A stretch of DNA of 64,000 nucleotides, taken from NCBI GenBank assembly GCA_029891385.1, contig CM057229.1:124001-188000 (forward strand), read 5' to 3'. The notes below the pieces were generated by a model. The model saw nothing but the letters and a program-made list of their open reading frames with translations. It did not search any database and had not been told where the DNA came from. Origin of the DNA: Erythroxylum novogranatense (taxonomy: Eukaryota; Streptophyta; Magnoliopsida; Malpighiales; Erythroxylaceae). This document shows, in pieces, positions 21,159 through 33,153 of this stretch; the stretch's first letter is position 1; the number at the start of each line of letters is the position of its first letter. A program made the position numbers and the translations under genes.

Positions 21159-22530
21159 TTACAAGTCAAACCTCACATTCCATCGACCGTTCAAGTCTGC
21201 ATTCAGAGTCCAATTATTTTCCTTAATCTGAAAATAAGGCACCTGAAAGATAGAGAGAAGAAAAATAACTTATAACACTGCAAATGCAAGTTAATTATAT
21301 GATTTGATGGAAAATTACAATGTCAAACTTCTGGATTAGCTAAGAAAGCAAAACAAAACGAAGCATATTTGACAAAATCGTGCCATATAACTAGCCCAGA
21401 ACATCACGACCGCGTATACGCGTATCAAGCAACAACAGTTACTTTCAAGAAGAGAATATCAGTTGATAAGCAAGAGGAACTGACGATGGAAAAATGGAAG
21501 AATGCATTACGAAACAGAAAAAACACATAAAGCACAGGAAAAGAATATTCTTCATGATAGAGGATTGCATTTAGAAATCATAAGTTACAAAATTCACCTC
21601 CTTAAAATATTTAAACACAGAATGGATAGAAATACTAGGCAATTAAGTGTCTCAAGATGAAGGGGAAGTTTACCTTTTCGATTACTTCATATCCAACTTT
21701 GAACCTAACATCCTGATGCTTCTGAAAATTAAGTATACTACAAGAGAGCTCTGCAGCTCCTTTTGGCTTCCTCTGTTGGGTATCCAAAACAGTTAGATGC
21801 ACAAACAAGCTAATGGAACAGATTCATATCCCAAAAATACAGGAAAGTGGAAGCAAAGACATCAACGGGCAGTCGGATGATAGATGCTGGAATTTTCATA
21901 AACAAACTACACTTCTAATTACTTTTCACCAGATACAGAGAACCAGAAGTACCAACCTCCTTGAGTTCTTTGTCGAAATTGCATCGTCCCTTAACGTTGA
22001 AGTTTAACAAGCCATCATTAGTCACATGAAATGCCTTCTTTCCGCGTATGCTATAATGTAGCTTTTCATGTCTTGTGTAATGTACCCCTACACCAAGACT
22101 GGCCGATAACTACAATTGATTGTCACATTTTTGTTAGAGAAAATCAAAGTTTTGCAGATGTAAGAGCTTTGATGATACTACAGTAAGCAGGAAGGAGACA
22201 TACTTCTGGATGGAAATGCCTAATCATCGCACCAAAGTACGATGGGGCTCCAATTTTCGTGTCTAGCTCTCCATGAACCTAACGAAAAGGTTTAACATTT
22301 GAACAAATCAATGTCCGAGCTTGAACTCAAGACAAAATATAATTGCAGTTTTTAAAATGAACAATCCAAAGAAACCAAAGATTAAAAAATTGTAGATTGA
22401 GATTTTTGTGAAGACCAAAGAAAAGACAAGAACAGACCTGAAAATGGGTCTTAGAATCTATGCGGAGTTTCTCCTTGGCGTGAATTCTCAGAGCTTTGGA
22501 GTCAAGTCCATATCTCAGAGACGTCTCCAT
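21159..22530 (-). CDS. OEP21: Outer envelope pore protein 21 (OEP21), chloroplastic
   Basis: Five exons on the minus strand, 22530-22438, 22278-22204, 22109-21957, 21772-21674 and 21242-21159, all phase 0, give 167 residues. The start '[20 protein letters not shown]' and later '[16 protein letters not shown]', '[20 protein letters not shown]', '[11 protein letters not shown]', '[15 protein letters not shown]' and '[19 protein letters not shown]' at the very end match Arabidopsis OEP21 along the whole length. OEP21 is a beta-barrel anion channel of the chloroplast outer envelope, selective for phosphorylated carbohydrates and gated by ATP and triose phosphates. There is no cleavable transit peptide, as known for the family. 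All splice sites are GT-AG and no break is seen. The gene is transcribed divergently from OST1. Confidence 0.95.
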
Positions 22531-22847
22531 ATCCTTCCACCACAATCACTAGGAATCTCCTTCACTTTCCCTGGAAACCCTAAAAACCCCAACTTTAGTT
22601 CGCAGGCGAACTTGGAGCTGGTTGGTTGTTTGAATTATACTACCTACCTCTATCCAATCCCCAACCGCTGGACGCCGCGATTTCCTTCAACGAAACGCAA
22701 CGTTTCGTCTCCTGGGCCGGGGTGAACTCGGCCCAATTTGGTCTCAACACCTAAATGGAAGTGAAGGTATTGACGGGGTCTTAATCACGACACTAGAAGC
22801 ATAGCAACGGTGAGCGAGAGACTCCAAATTGAGGCTGTGCCGCGAAG
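22531..22847. promoter_or_regulatory. Bidirectional promoter OEP21 / OST1 with site II motifs
   Basis: Only 317 bases lie between the two start codons. The region holds TGGGCC at 22713-22718 and GGCCCA at 22730-22735 (site II-type TCP targets in opposite orientations). It also holds a perfect 8-base inverted repeat with a 3-base spacer, ACGAAACG-CAA-CGTTTCGT, at 22690-22708. No TATA box is obvious on either side, which fits a housekeeping bidirectional promoter. Confidence 0.65.
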
Positions 22848-25800
22848 ATGAGGTTGGTTACACTAGCGTTGGCTATTGCACTGCTCACGACGCCTGTACT
22901 TTCCGATCTGATCCTTCTTAAGGTCGATCGACGTGTAAGTTTCGATCTCCTTTCTGTTCTCCACTTTGTACTCATCTCGTAGACCTGCACCGAAAAATGC
23001 ATTCTTGATCTGTCAAGTTAGCAGATTTTTCTTCAAGATTTGAGCTTGGAAGAAACTTTACTTGGGCCAATGGATTTCAATATACATATCGGTGCTTTTT
23101 TATCATATTTTTTAAGTTTGTTGGATGAAAGAAAGGAAATTTTTATGTCACATAGACATATATATATGCATACTGTTCCTGTGTTTTAGATTCTGCAAAT
23201 GATTATGCTTTTCGACCCGTCATCAGATTCTTGATTTTGTGACTCTTCTCATTATTTCCTGTTGCAGGTTGATTTGACATCACATATTGTTCGCATCACT
23301 GCAACGTTAAAGGTGCTTGATTCATTTCCCTTTTCCTGTTGATCTTGAGTTAGAATACTCTGTTTTGGATCTTATTTTCTTATTGCATTCAATTAGAGGT
23401 AGTTTCCTGTGAGCTAGAACTATGATTGTAATGTTATCGGTTTCATATATCTGATCTTTTTTGGCATCTGACTAATTTCTAGGTAGAAAATGGTGGTTCT
23501 GATTTGGTTTCGGAGATTTTGCTTGCCTTTCCTGAGCTTCAAGTAAATAATTTGGCTTATTTGACTGCAACTACTAAAGAAGGAAAAGGGAAATCGAAAA
23601 CTTCTGGTGCTGGCCTCCCTATTGAAGTAGCCAATCCAGAAGGAATGCCTCCTGCATTGAGGTTTTATTCTGTATCGTTACCAAAGCCTCTGAGTGAGGG
23701 GGAGATCCTGAATTTGGATGTTTTAGCAGTATTTACACATACCTTGAGACCATTTCCTCAGGAAATTACTCAAGCTGATATTCAACTGGTAGTGTTCCAG
23801 GATAGTGCACACTATCTCTCTCCCTATGCTGTAAAGGTGCAGTCACTAACTGTTAAACTTCCCGAATCTAGATTGGAATCATATACAAAATTGGAGAACA
23901 CAAAGGCTCAAGGCTTAGAAATCAAATATGGCCCTTATGAAAACCTTGCTCCTTTCTCATACACACCAATAGCTGTTCATTTTGAAACAAAACATCCCTT
24001 TGCTACTGCTCCCGAAGTAGTTCGAGAGATAGAAATTTCCCATTGGGGCAATGTGCAGATCACGGAGCATTATAATATTGTCCATGGTGGTGCTAAAAGT
24101 AAGGGGGAATTTTCCAGGTCAGTTGTTATGTTTTAATGAGTTTTTGGTTTCTTTTCTGTTAATAAGGCTACACCAAAGTTTGATACCAGTTTCCTCAAAA
24201 CATTCAGGCTCGAGTACCAGGCAAGGCCCCAAATTCGAGGTGCTTCAGCTTTTAGGCATCTTGTTGCAAAATTGCCACCAAGAGCCCATTCCATTTATTA
24301 CAGAGATGAAATTGGAAATATATCAACATCTAATGTGTGGGGTGATTCCAAAAAGGTTAATGTTTTGATTCGATAGCATAAATTTGTTGACTTATTAGTT
24401 TGATTTTGACTCGATTCTATTTTTTCAATTGCAGACAGAACTTTTGATTGAACCTAGATATCCCATGTTTGGTGGTTGGAGAACTGCCTTTACCATTGGA
24501 TATGGATTGCCGCTCCAGGATTTTTTGTTTCAATCAGAAGGAAAACGTTACCTGAATATTACATTTGGCTCCCCAATTAATGAGTTGGTCATTGATAATC
24601 TAACTGTGAAGGTTAGAGATATACTGTTTCTCTTTGCTTTATATCTCTATAGGTTATTTAGTGGTTTCAGTCCAGTCTGCTTGCTGGGGTTCCGGTGGCT
24701 TCCTTACCAGGGTTTAGCCTGATCTATATGCCTGGATATATCTTGCCTCTTAGATTGCAGCCTAGTGGCATGCATAGAAACTTTCTCCTCAGCCTTTTGG
24801 TTTTTCTGTCTTGCAGGTTGTCTTGCCAGAAGGCTCTCAAGATTTCTCTGTTTCGACTCCGTTCCCAGTCAAGCAGGGGCAAGAGGTATTAACAGCCTAC
24901 AACTTTATGCTGCCCCTTGCTCCCTTCTTTTATAATCATAACTTTGTTTTTGTTTAATGTAGTTTAATTGGACATTCATTTTTTATCGTTTTAATTGGAT
25001 GTATATACACTTAATATGACTTAGAGAATGGTTACATGCAGACCAAGGTTTCACACTTAGACGTTGTTGGTAGACCAGTTATTGTCCTGGAGAAGAGCAA
25101 TGTTGTGCCAGAGCACAATCAGTATTTCCAGGTAGTCTCTGTTAGCCCCAGGACACCTAGAATAACATGAGGTTGTCAGCATATATATATATATATTTAC
25201 TAAATCTGTTACTCCTAACAGAATTCTTAGTATAAATAAACAGTAGATGGGAAGAGTGAGGACAGCGTATACTGTTGAGAGAGAGTGTGAGCCTAAGGCT
25301 GGAGGTTTCTGATCCTCGAAACCAGTTATCGTTTGTATTCCTATACGGAAATCTATAGCAAAATACATATTTTCTTTAATTGTTTTTCTGGATTCTATCA
25401 GTCTCTTAAATGTACTGCCTAAATCACTAATCATGTTAGAGTCTCAGCTTTGATATACAGAGGTTATCGATCCATCCGTTAGCAAACATATCTGACCAAA
25501 AGTTGTGAACTTGTTGGAGAAGTAAGAATATAAATAGTTGAGTGGAAAAATATGTTGTAAAAATTGAACATTGAGATGAAGTGAATAAAAATTCCTTGAA
25601 TGATTCTTAGGGCTTCTGCCAGGAAAATACTTCTTTTTGGTAATTCCAATGATCAAAGATGTAGGTGAGTGTTTTCATGGATGTTCTGTTCTTTAGTAAC
25701 TTTTACTTATCTTGCAGGTCTATTATAAGTTCAATAAACTCTCAATGCTCAGGGAACCATTCATGTTGATCTTTGGATTTTTTTCCCTCTTCGTTGCTTG

Positions 25801-26463
25801 CATTGTGTACATGCATGTGGACCTTTCAATCTCCAAGTCTTCCCCTTCTTATTTAGCAAAGCTGCAGTGGGATGAAGTAAGTTTGAGGAACAATTTTAGT
25901 TTTACATGTATAATCACATGAAACTTGGCAAATCCCTACATATTGAATATAATATCATTGAAATTTCAGGTAAGAGCTACAATTCAGCAGATTGAAAGTA
26001 TGATCAACCAATGCTTGACAATACATGAAAAGCTAGAAGCTTCACTACGTGATCTTTCTAGGACAGGAGATGTTCAAGCTTGTAAAACGGCTCGCAAGAC
26101 CGCAGACAATTTGTTAAAAGAGCACTCAAAGGAGCTGAAGCCATTGATCTCATTCTTGCAATCTTCTCCTCAAGCTGCTCATACATTGCAAAAGGTTCAT
26201 TTGCAATTTAGTTTCACAGATTGTCCCGCATCTGCAAATATCATTTTCATATTGATATTCTGTTTGCACAGGTGGAGGAATTACTGGCGAAGGAGAGAGA
26301 GCTGCAAGACAGGCTGATGGCCAAACACTCAACTGTAGTAGATTGTTACGAGAGGAAGTTCGCTGGCCGGGACATCGAGGCCCGGGTTGCACCACTGCAG
26401 CAGAAGATTGTCACCTTGAGGCAGGAAGTTGAAGATCTTCTTGACTACATTGATGAGATATAA
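22848..26463 (+). CDS. OST1: Ribophorin I, oligosaccharyltransferase subunit OST1
   Basis: Ten exons (22848-22934, 23268-23312, 23483-24117, 24208-24355, 24435-24611, 24817-24885, 25042-25131, 25718-25876, 25970-26194, 26272-26463) give 608 residues, the usual length. A signal peptide ('MRLVTLALAIALLTTPVLS') leads into the lumenal domain ('SEILLAFPE', 'LPKPLSEGE', 'FTHTLRPFPQEITQ', 'EISHWGNVQITEHYNIVHGG', 'GWRTAFTIGYGLPL'). One membrane helix lies at about 433-453 ('MLIFGFFSLFVACIVYMHVD'), followed by a cytosolic coiled-coil tail ending 'DLLDYIDEI'. Ribophorin I is a subunit of the ER oligosaccharyltransferase that N-glycosylates nascent proteins and helps dock the complex to the translocon and ribosome. 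All introns are GT-AG. Only the exon 3/4 border splits a codon (AG|G). Confidence 0.97.
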
Positions 26464-26749
26464 AAAGGAGGGGCTTTAGGACAAGAATTTTGTCAACTTT
26501 AGGTTAACACTTGAGGAGCCAACTTTAATTTCCACCAGGCGGTACTTTTATCTGGTTTTTCTGTAATTCTATGATCTTGAATTGGAACTTCCCATCAAGA
26601 ATACTCTCCGGAGACGATTTCCAGGAAATCTGTGTAGAGGAAAGCAGGAAAAGGAAAGAAACCGAACAACATTCAAACATGCACAAAGTTGAATCCTCTA
26701 CTGTCATCGCACAAAATCATAAGCCACAAACTCAACTCACTCTTTGCAT

Positions 26750-27180
26750 ACAGAACATGAACGTACCTTGGTATAGTTAAATACATGTCCAAATCATTAC
26801 ATCAAGTCGTCTTGAGGTTTTCTTCTTCGTTTCACTAGTCACTGTCATCGGTCTATTATGTATGTATACGTACACTCAGCTTGCTGATCAAGCTATGGAT
26901 AAACTTCTTCAAATTTACGAAAAGTTGCGAAAAGATTCGGAGGTAAAATGATTAGCTTGGTGGATCACGTTGGGCATTTGACTCTAGAGCTTTGATAATC
27001 AAGATCAACAGTGGGCATGACGTTTACTGTCCGTGAATTATAGAGGTTATGTGGGTGTGATTAGCGGACTTCTTAGCATGTGAACGGAGAGATGGCCAAG
27101 GAGTTGGTAGGGCATCCATTCAACTGCCTTCCGTATTGAGCACGTAGGGGTTGAGGTAGATAACAATTCGAATGAGCTTG
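26750..27180 (-). pseudogene. Decayed MLO 3'-end relic
   Basis: On the minus strand this matches the 3' end and last exon of the MLO gene at 59.7-60.2 kb. Shared pieces include TTAAATACATGTC (26777 vs 59718), GGATCACGTTGGGCAT against AGATCACGTTGGACAT (26960 vs 59961), and ATCAAGATCAACAGTGGGCATGA against its counterpart at 59999-60021, plus weaker similarity towards the GGAGATGCC region. The corresponding C-terminal codons are broken. No upstream MLO exons are seen, so only the 3' end of a second MLO copy survives. Confidence 0.65.
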
Positions 27181-27667
27181 TGTTGTATCAAATGAACATG
27201 AGATCTGAAGGAAAAGAACGATCGAAAGAAAATTAAAGTTGGAGACGAAAGGATGAAGCACCCAAATCGGAAGTCCGTCGTATTCTCAAAGAACAGCACC
27301 ACAGCGCAGTAACAGTCTTCTAGTTCATCTTCCTTTTCGCCTTCGTCTTCTCTTTTGTCTGCCAGAGAAACAGAGAGAGAGTGAGAGCAGAAACATATTT
27401 GACAGAAATACCACTTAACCCGACCAGATTCACTTGGATCTGATTCGACCTGACTTGATTAGGCTCAAGTTGTGTAGACCCGAAAGTGATCAAGCCCATC
27501 ACTTAGAAAAGGCTTGCTCCAATTCCTTGCTATTCCAGGTTCAATCCAACAAATTAGAAGTTCAGTTATCGGCTCGACTCAATCAAATCCAACTCGATTT
27601 GAACCAACCCAATCTGACTTGACTCTGAATATTTTCGAATTCAGGTCGAGTCTTGATGGAGACTTCA
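27181..27667. other. Spacer between MLO relic and transposon nest
   Basis: No gene is recognised. 27420-27620 has a degenerate run of repeated TC(A/G)ACC / GATTYGA words, but no unit regular enough to call. Confidence 0.4.
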
Positions 27668-27970
27668 GGTCGAGATTGAAGAGAATTGTATTCAATTAAT
27701 TATATACTTCTTTGCATATTCAGGAGCCTTTATACGGATTAGGATATGGTCCTGTATAAATAAATGACTGAGATTTAATAAAACAAGGTAAGAGAAATTT
27801 GACAGAAGATCCGTCGCCTTTTATATAGGCTTAATAACAATACTCTCTCCATAACAAACTTTGCAGAACTTGCAAAATAAACAAACCTGCAAAATAACTA
27901 ACTACAGGGAATATTTTATCTGCTGCAATTATCTTGTAATCCACTCTTTTTGCTCCCTTACACCATAATA
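27668..27970 (-). repeat. Left (3') LTR of gypsy element A, truncated
   Basis: It matches the right LTR: GAGATTGAA...ATTGTATTCA, CTTAATAACAATACTCT, then TTTGCAGAACTTGCAAAATAA and CTCCCTTACACCATAA. The outer bases present at 52402-52460 have no counterpart here. Directly inside is a purine-rich tract (minus-strand GGTAGGAGGAGC). Confidence 0.75.
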
Positions 27971-28177
27971 GCTCCTCCTACCTTAAGAGCCACCTTGTCC
28001 TCAAGGTAAGAAATGAAGAAATTGGCTTCGGATCTCATTGGCGTGCTCCTAAATCGATTCTGTAGGGCTTAATAAGATCCATTGTACTAATCATTGTTAT
28101 ACATTAATTCCCCTACGGTCCACCCTTCTCTTCTATATGGTCCCTTTATCTGCAATTAGAGGTAGGATAGGTGAAGT

Positions 28178-28877
28178 TCATGTATGCAACCTTAATTTCG
28201 CTTTCAAAAGGAACACGTGGAAGACGAGGTGTATGATAGCTCCTGCAGATAACTCCAATCGATAGGTAACTTCCTCAATTTTAAATGGCCCATAAAGTGA
28301 GCGAATAATTTTGCAGAAGATCCTGCTGCTATTGATGTTTGCGTGTAAGGATGGAGTTTCAAGTACACCATATCTGGAACATGCATCGGTGCGACGACGA
28401 TCTACTATATACTTCATTCGTCATTGGGCCTTAAACAAATTGCCCTTTAAAACATGTTGCATGTGTGGTCGTTCTCGGAGGAATTCATTGACAGTCGCCA
28501 CACGCACCTATGATTCCACCACTGATGGCATATGCGGAGGAGAGAATCCAAACATGGCTTGGAACAGAGTCATGTTGAGAGAGGAGTGGTAGTTTGTGTT
28601 GTACCACCATTGAGCTATGGGAATCCATTGTGCCCATTTCTTCGGTTGCATGAAAGTCATGCAACGTAAGTAGGTCTCTAGGCACTGATTCAAGCGTTGC
28701 CTTAAAAATCCATTGAAACGTGAGTCCAACCATGGGCTAGAACAGCTAATAGCTATAACAATCCTAGGTAGGGCAAATGCTCGGCCTTGCATTGCTGGCA
28801 CGTATCGCATTATTGCACACACTGAATAACATCCTTCTTGAGCCCTCTCTAGTAAAGTAGTTATTGTAGTATGTAAA
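28178..28877 (-). pseudogene. Integrase C-terminal part of gypsy element A
   Basis: Read 28877 downwards, it holds 'GLKKDVIQCVQ' and the zinc-finger cysteines 'CDTCQQCK', then 'HGWTHVSMDF'. From there it jumps straight to 'PKKWAQWIPIAQWWYNTNYH' and 'FQAMFGFSPP', and ends with the 'YGPFKIEEVTYRLEL' segment that precedes a chromodomain region. The whole DDE catalytic core between 'SMDF' and the 'QWWYNT' helix is missing. Confidence 0.8.
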
Positions 28878-29196
28878 TGTAGCACCCCCTTATTATAGAG
28901 TACTCACCGGAATGCCCGTAAGTCATTCCCGTACATATCCTACGATAAGAGACCACTACTGACAACCACCACTAACTCCCCATGGCATCACAATAATAAA
29001 ACAGTAATAAGAAATTGGTAACTTTTTAAAACCAAACTGTATTTCATTTCATCAAACTCGATAATCTACAAGCGTCAATATTTTCGATCGTACATGTTCC
29101 AAAACACTTTACACTAAGTACCATCTGAAAGGCACAAATAACAGTTCTACTCCAAGTCTCCAAAAAAAGCGGTGGTGACGACTTTGAGCCATAACA

Positions 29197-31959
29197 TGGC
29201 GCCCCTCACCATAAGGTACACTGGGACACCCGTGGGTCGTACCGACGCATATCCCACAGCAAGGAAGTGCTACCGCTCGCAACTATCACTAAATACTCGC
29301 ATGGCATCAATATAATTAAACCGCAATAAGCAAATCACTAAAATTTAAAACCCCAATTTCATTGCATAATATCAATCCAAATTATAGACAAGTCTATCAG
29401 TCCCCTAAAGTCTCAATACAATAACCCAAAAAGGAAACTGATAAAAACGTCTATACTAGGTCATCCTCAAAAGTCGCCCCAGCTGACCGACCTGTGTGTC
29501 ATCGCTTCACTTGTCCAAGAACTTGCACAGCAGGAAAACGTCTATCTCGGGAGCTAGAAACCTACTAACGCTGCCCTGAAAAATATTAGCAATGTTGGGT
29601 GAGTTTGCGAACTCAGTGAGAAACCATCATCGATGGTTCACCCAACTCATGCATATACACATAATATATCGCATAGTACACTTTAACGCAATTTAGAACA
29701 CTGCATTTAATTTACATATTTATACGATAACATAACTCAAACATATCACTTCACAATTGTCATACATCACACGCATTCTCAATTTCACTACGCAGTCAGA
29801 TGCATAATGTATGCAATTTCTCATTTTATGTCATTGTTGTGAATGAGCGTTACACTTTCCCGATTCGGGCACTTTTCACAATGATCACAATTTCGGCAAG
29901 TAGGAGAGCCCTCTGGGTATGCACTACTGCCCACTCACTTTAGGGATAGGAGAGCCCTCTGGGTATGCACTATTTTCCCTTTTGGCCTTAGGCTTATTCA
30001 CTGATATTCGAGCTTAAAGCTCTGCACATTGAATGCTTCAGTCACAACTGTTTAATTACCTCTTATAATCATGCCTAACATACACTAACACTTGCATGAT
30101 CACTAGCACATATATTATCACTTCACTCACTTGTCAAGATCGAACACTTACTCGTAATACTATACACCGATTCATAATCACAAGTATTCACATTAGCAAC
30201 ACATTCAAGACAATCACTCACAATCGAACACTTATTCATATTTGCAAGACATTTATCTCACATTTGTATCACTCACATTGACAATTGATTCACACATTCA
30301 CAAGACAGATTATCACACAAAGATCGAGGAACCAACTAGGTTACTCACCAGTAACTCCGAAGCTCACGCTGGAAGTACCAAAGAATATCCGTGGACCGAC
30401 GATCCAACGACGCTCTATAACAATACAAACGCATTCTCATCACTATATACTCAATCAATAAGATTCACTAATGCACATGTCTCACATTTAAAATTATATG
30501 ATGCATGATCATGATTTCCCAGTAGCTTTAGTCCCATTCCGCTATCTCTCGATTCACAACCAAAATTCACTACTCACTAGGTCAATAACATCCATAAATT
30601 TCACAAATCTCTCATTTAAACTCTAATTATACTCCAATTGATAATACATAACTCTTAGGTCACTTAAGGAACCGAATCGACTCTTTTTCAATGATTGAGA
30701 ACTCGCTAATTTAATTTGAACTCTTATAATTTACCTCACTCAAATACCTCTTCTCTAGATCATAACAACTCAAAATTACCCGAATGGAGGTCTACACTAA
30801 AAGATATACCCTAAAACTAATTCAATTTTCTAAAATTTATGTCCTCATCGCGACCTCACCCCGCGCCGCGATGCCTGAAAGGGACTTCGTAGTGGCGTGG
30901 GAGCGTTCATGCATGAACAACTCTTATGTGCCTCTCCGCGACGTCTCTATAGAAACTTCGCCGTGGCGAAGAATTTATTCACTCATGCGACGTCCTCTTG
31001 ATTTGGCCATGCAGCACGCCATTCTCGTCATGGCGTGGCCTATTTCAGACGTCGCGATGTGCGACCACTTCATCTTCTCCGATCGCCATTTTCCACCATT
31101 AATACTCTTAAAACCTCCATAAACACATTCAACTACCCCAGCTAACACATTAAATACCATAAATGCCATAAATACAACATTAAACACAAAAACTTACCAA
31201 ATCGAAGATCAAAATCCGAAAACCCTAAAAACCTCCAAAACTCTCTCAATCACGGAGAACTCCTCAATCCATGCCGACCATCATCATCTCCAAGATCTCT
31301 AGCAACTCTTTACCCACAATGAAAGGAACAAATGAAAAATCTCGAAGGAAAACAAACCACACCGTCGACGGGAGAGAAGAGAAAGAAGGAGAAAATGTTT
31401 TTCTCCAAATCAAAACCTAACTCTTATATATATAGGTTTAATTTAAACCTATAAATCACGATCCTCAAATTTACTTAATCTCGGTCTCTAAATTTCAATT
31501 GCTCATCACAAAATTCCTAAACTCATAAATCTAAATTTTCCATGCCATTTACCACTCACTTTGGGCAACCGGAATCTAAATCATCAGTCTCTAAGCATTT
31601 TCTCGGTCCGAGCTCTAAAAATTCCAGAAAAATTCTCATAAATCCTAAAAAATACAAAACATAAAGTCCTATACTCAATTCTGAATTTCCAACTCTCAAG
31701 ATTCAATTCTCACTCAACTCTGATTTCCAAACCCAATAAATCATATCTAACACATTTATCTCAAAATTCACAATTCAACTCATAATCACAATTAAATGCT
31801 GGAACAATCATGAATGCATGTCACTATGTATGCATGCGCAATTAACTCATTTATCGCTGATGCAGAGGCAAAAATGCACGTGCAGTTCAATTATGAATGC
31901 ACCCCACTAACCCATCCAAATTATCGATATGTCCTTCACATCGGTAACGGGATGTTACA
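29197..31959 (-). mobile_element. Solo LTR of a sister gypsy family (element D)
   Basis: 2,763 bases begin TGGCGCCCCTCACC and end CGGGATGTTACA (TG...CA). There is no internal coding region or second LTR. Its start, the CATGGCATCA block, the GGTTACTCACC block and its end are related to the LTR of element C but diverged, so it is a sister family. The uninterrupted site is seen in the right LTR of C (GAGCCATAGCC near 40231). Flanks are TAACA and TAGCC, consistent with a mutated 5-bp target duplication. Strand is assigned by likeness to C. Confidence 0.75.
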
Positions 31960-33050
31960 TAGCCTCTCTCGTCAATCCGATGTACAAGGCTCTACAGTCC
32001 TGAGGGAGCTATCAGTTTACGCTTAATCCTAAAAAAATAAATTGTAATTTTGGATGAGTTTATGAACTCAATGAGGAACCATCATCGATGGTTCTCCCAA
32101 TTCATGCATCACACAAGCATGTTACACAGTCACAATGATAATGATAATGATCACACAATAATCTTACATACCACAAGACTAGTATCACGATCCACGAATG
32201 TCTGAAGCACAGAGTCATATAGTCCCGTCATGTAGAGTAAAACTATTTCAGATAAGCATTCCAAGATGCAATGCACACGTGACTCTTTTTCGGTTTATTT
32301 CATGTTGTGACCGAGCGCTTAAACAAAGGTCGATGATCGAGACGCGCCTAGGAGGATTATCTCCTTCGAGCTATAGGCTCGTTTGCGATATCGATGGCGA
32401 CTCGGTTCACAATTATTCTTTATCAGTTTATGCATCTGTGGATGAATGCATATACCCAATTACACATCCCATAAACAGTTAATATTTCACAGTCAATTAA
32501 TAATCAGTATCTCACAAGTAATCACTATTGATTTCACAAGTAATCCACGTAATCCCAGTAAGGGTAAACAAATCACATTAAACACATAGATTGAGATAAC
32601 CACCTAGGTTACTCACCTATTACTTCCGAGCTAATGTCGGGAAGTCTCTGCGATGTCGGTCGAACGACGCTCCAATTAGGCCTCTATAAGAATCAAAGAA
32701 GATAATTGTCACTACTTATCCCATCCGAACTAGTAATGATGCACATGTAGGTGAAAATGCATGTTCATGATATTCCCGGCCCTAATCCCTTTTTTCCATT
32801 AAAAAAATCCGTCTAAAAATTAGAAACCTAATGGCGCTGACGGAACGCAATTCGGATCTCTATAGGTCCCCAATTAATTAAAACAGTGATTAGAAAACAA
32901 TAAACCGGACCCACGTTAATTTTCCTTCCAAAAATTTCCAATTTCTCATAAAATGAAATTCAATGATTCAGAAATTCGATGCCTCAAGAATCAGATCAAT
33001 CGGATGTCGGACGGAAAAGTTATGAGCAAAAGAAGGACAAATACACATCC

Positions 33051-33153
33051 TAGTCGACTAGTGCAGGTTGTAGTCGACTAGTGCAGGAAAAACACATGTC
33101 CTAGTCGACTAGTGCAGGTTGTAGTCGACTAGTTTAAGAATCCTAGTCGACTA
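33051..33153. repeat. Five-copy TAGTCGACTA palindrome array, left LTR
   Basis: Perfect 10-base palindromes TAGTCGACTA start at 33051, 33071, 33102, 33122 and 33144, with GTGCAGG-containing spacers. The spacing alternates at about 20 and 31 bases. Confidence 0.93.

Noticed and set aside
27320..27699. Overlapping short ORFs with Gln/Asn/Ser repeats
   Set aside because: They come from a degenerate CTGAYTYGA-type word repeat; no protein family is evident.
30096..30508. Thr/Ile/His-rich ORFs in solo LTR D
   Set aside because: Composition follows the CA-rich LTR sequence; no start context or family likeness.
31814..32482. Plus-strand ORFs across the D/C junction
   Set aside because: They cross the border of solo LTR D and have no domain; chance open frames.
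33051..33153. CRISPR-like array of repeats and spacers
   Set aside because: The units are short palindromes in a plant LTR, spacers repeat each other, and the context is eukaryotic.
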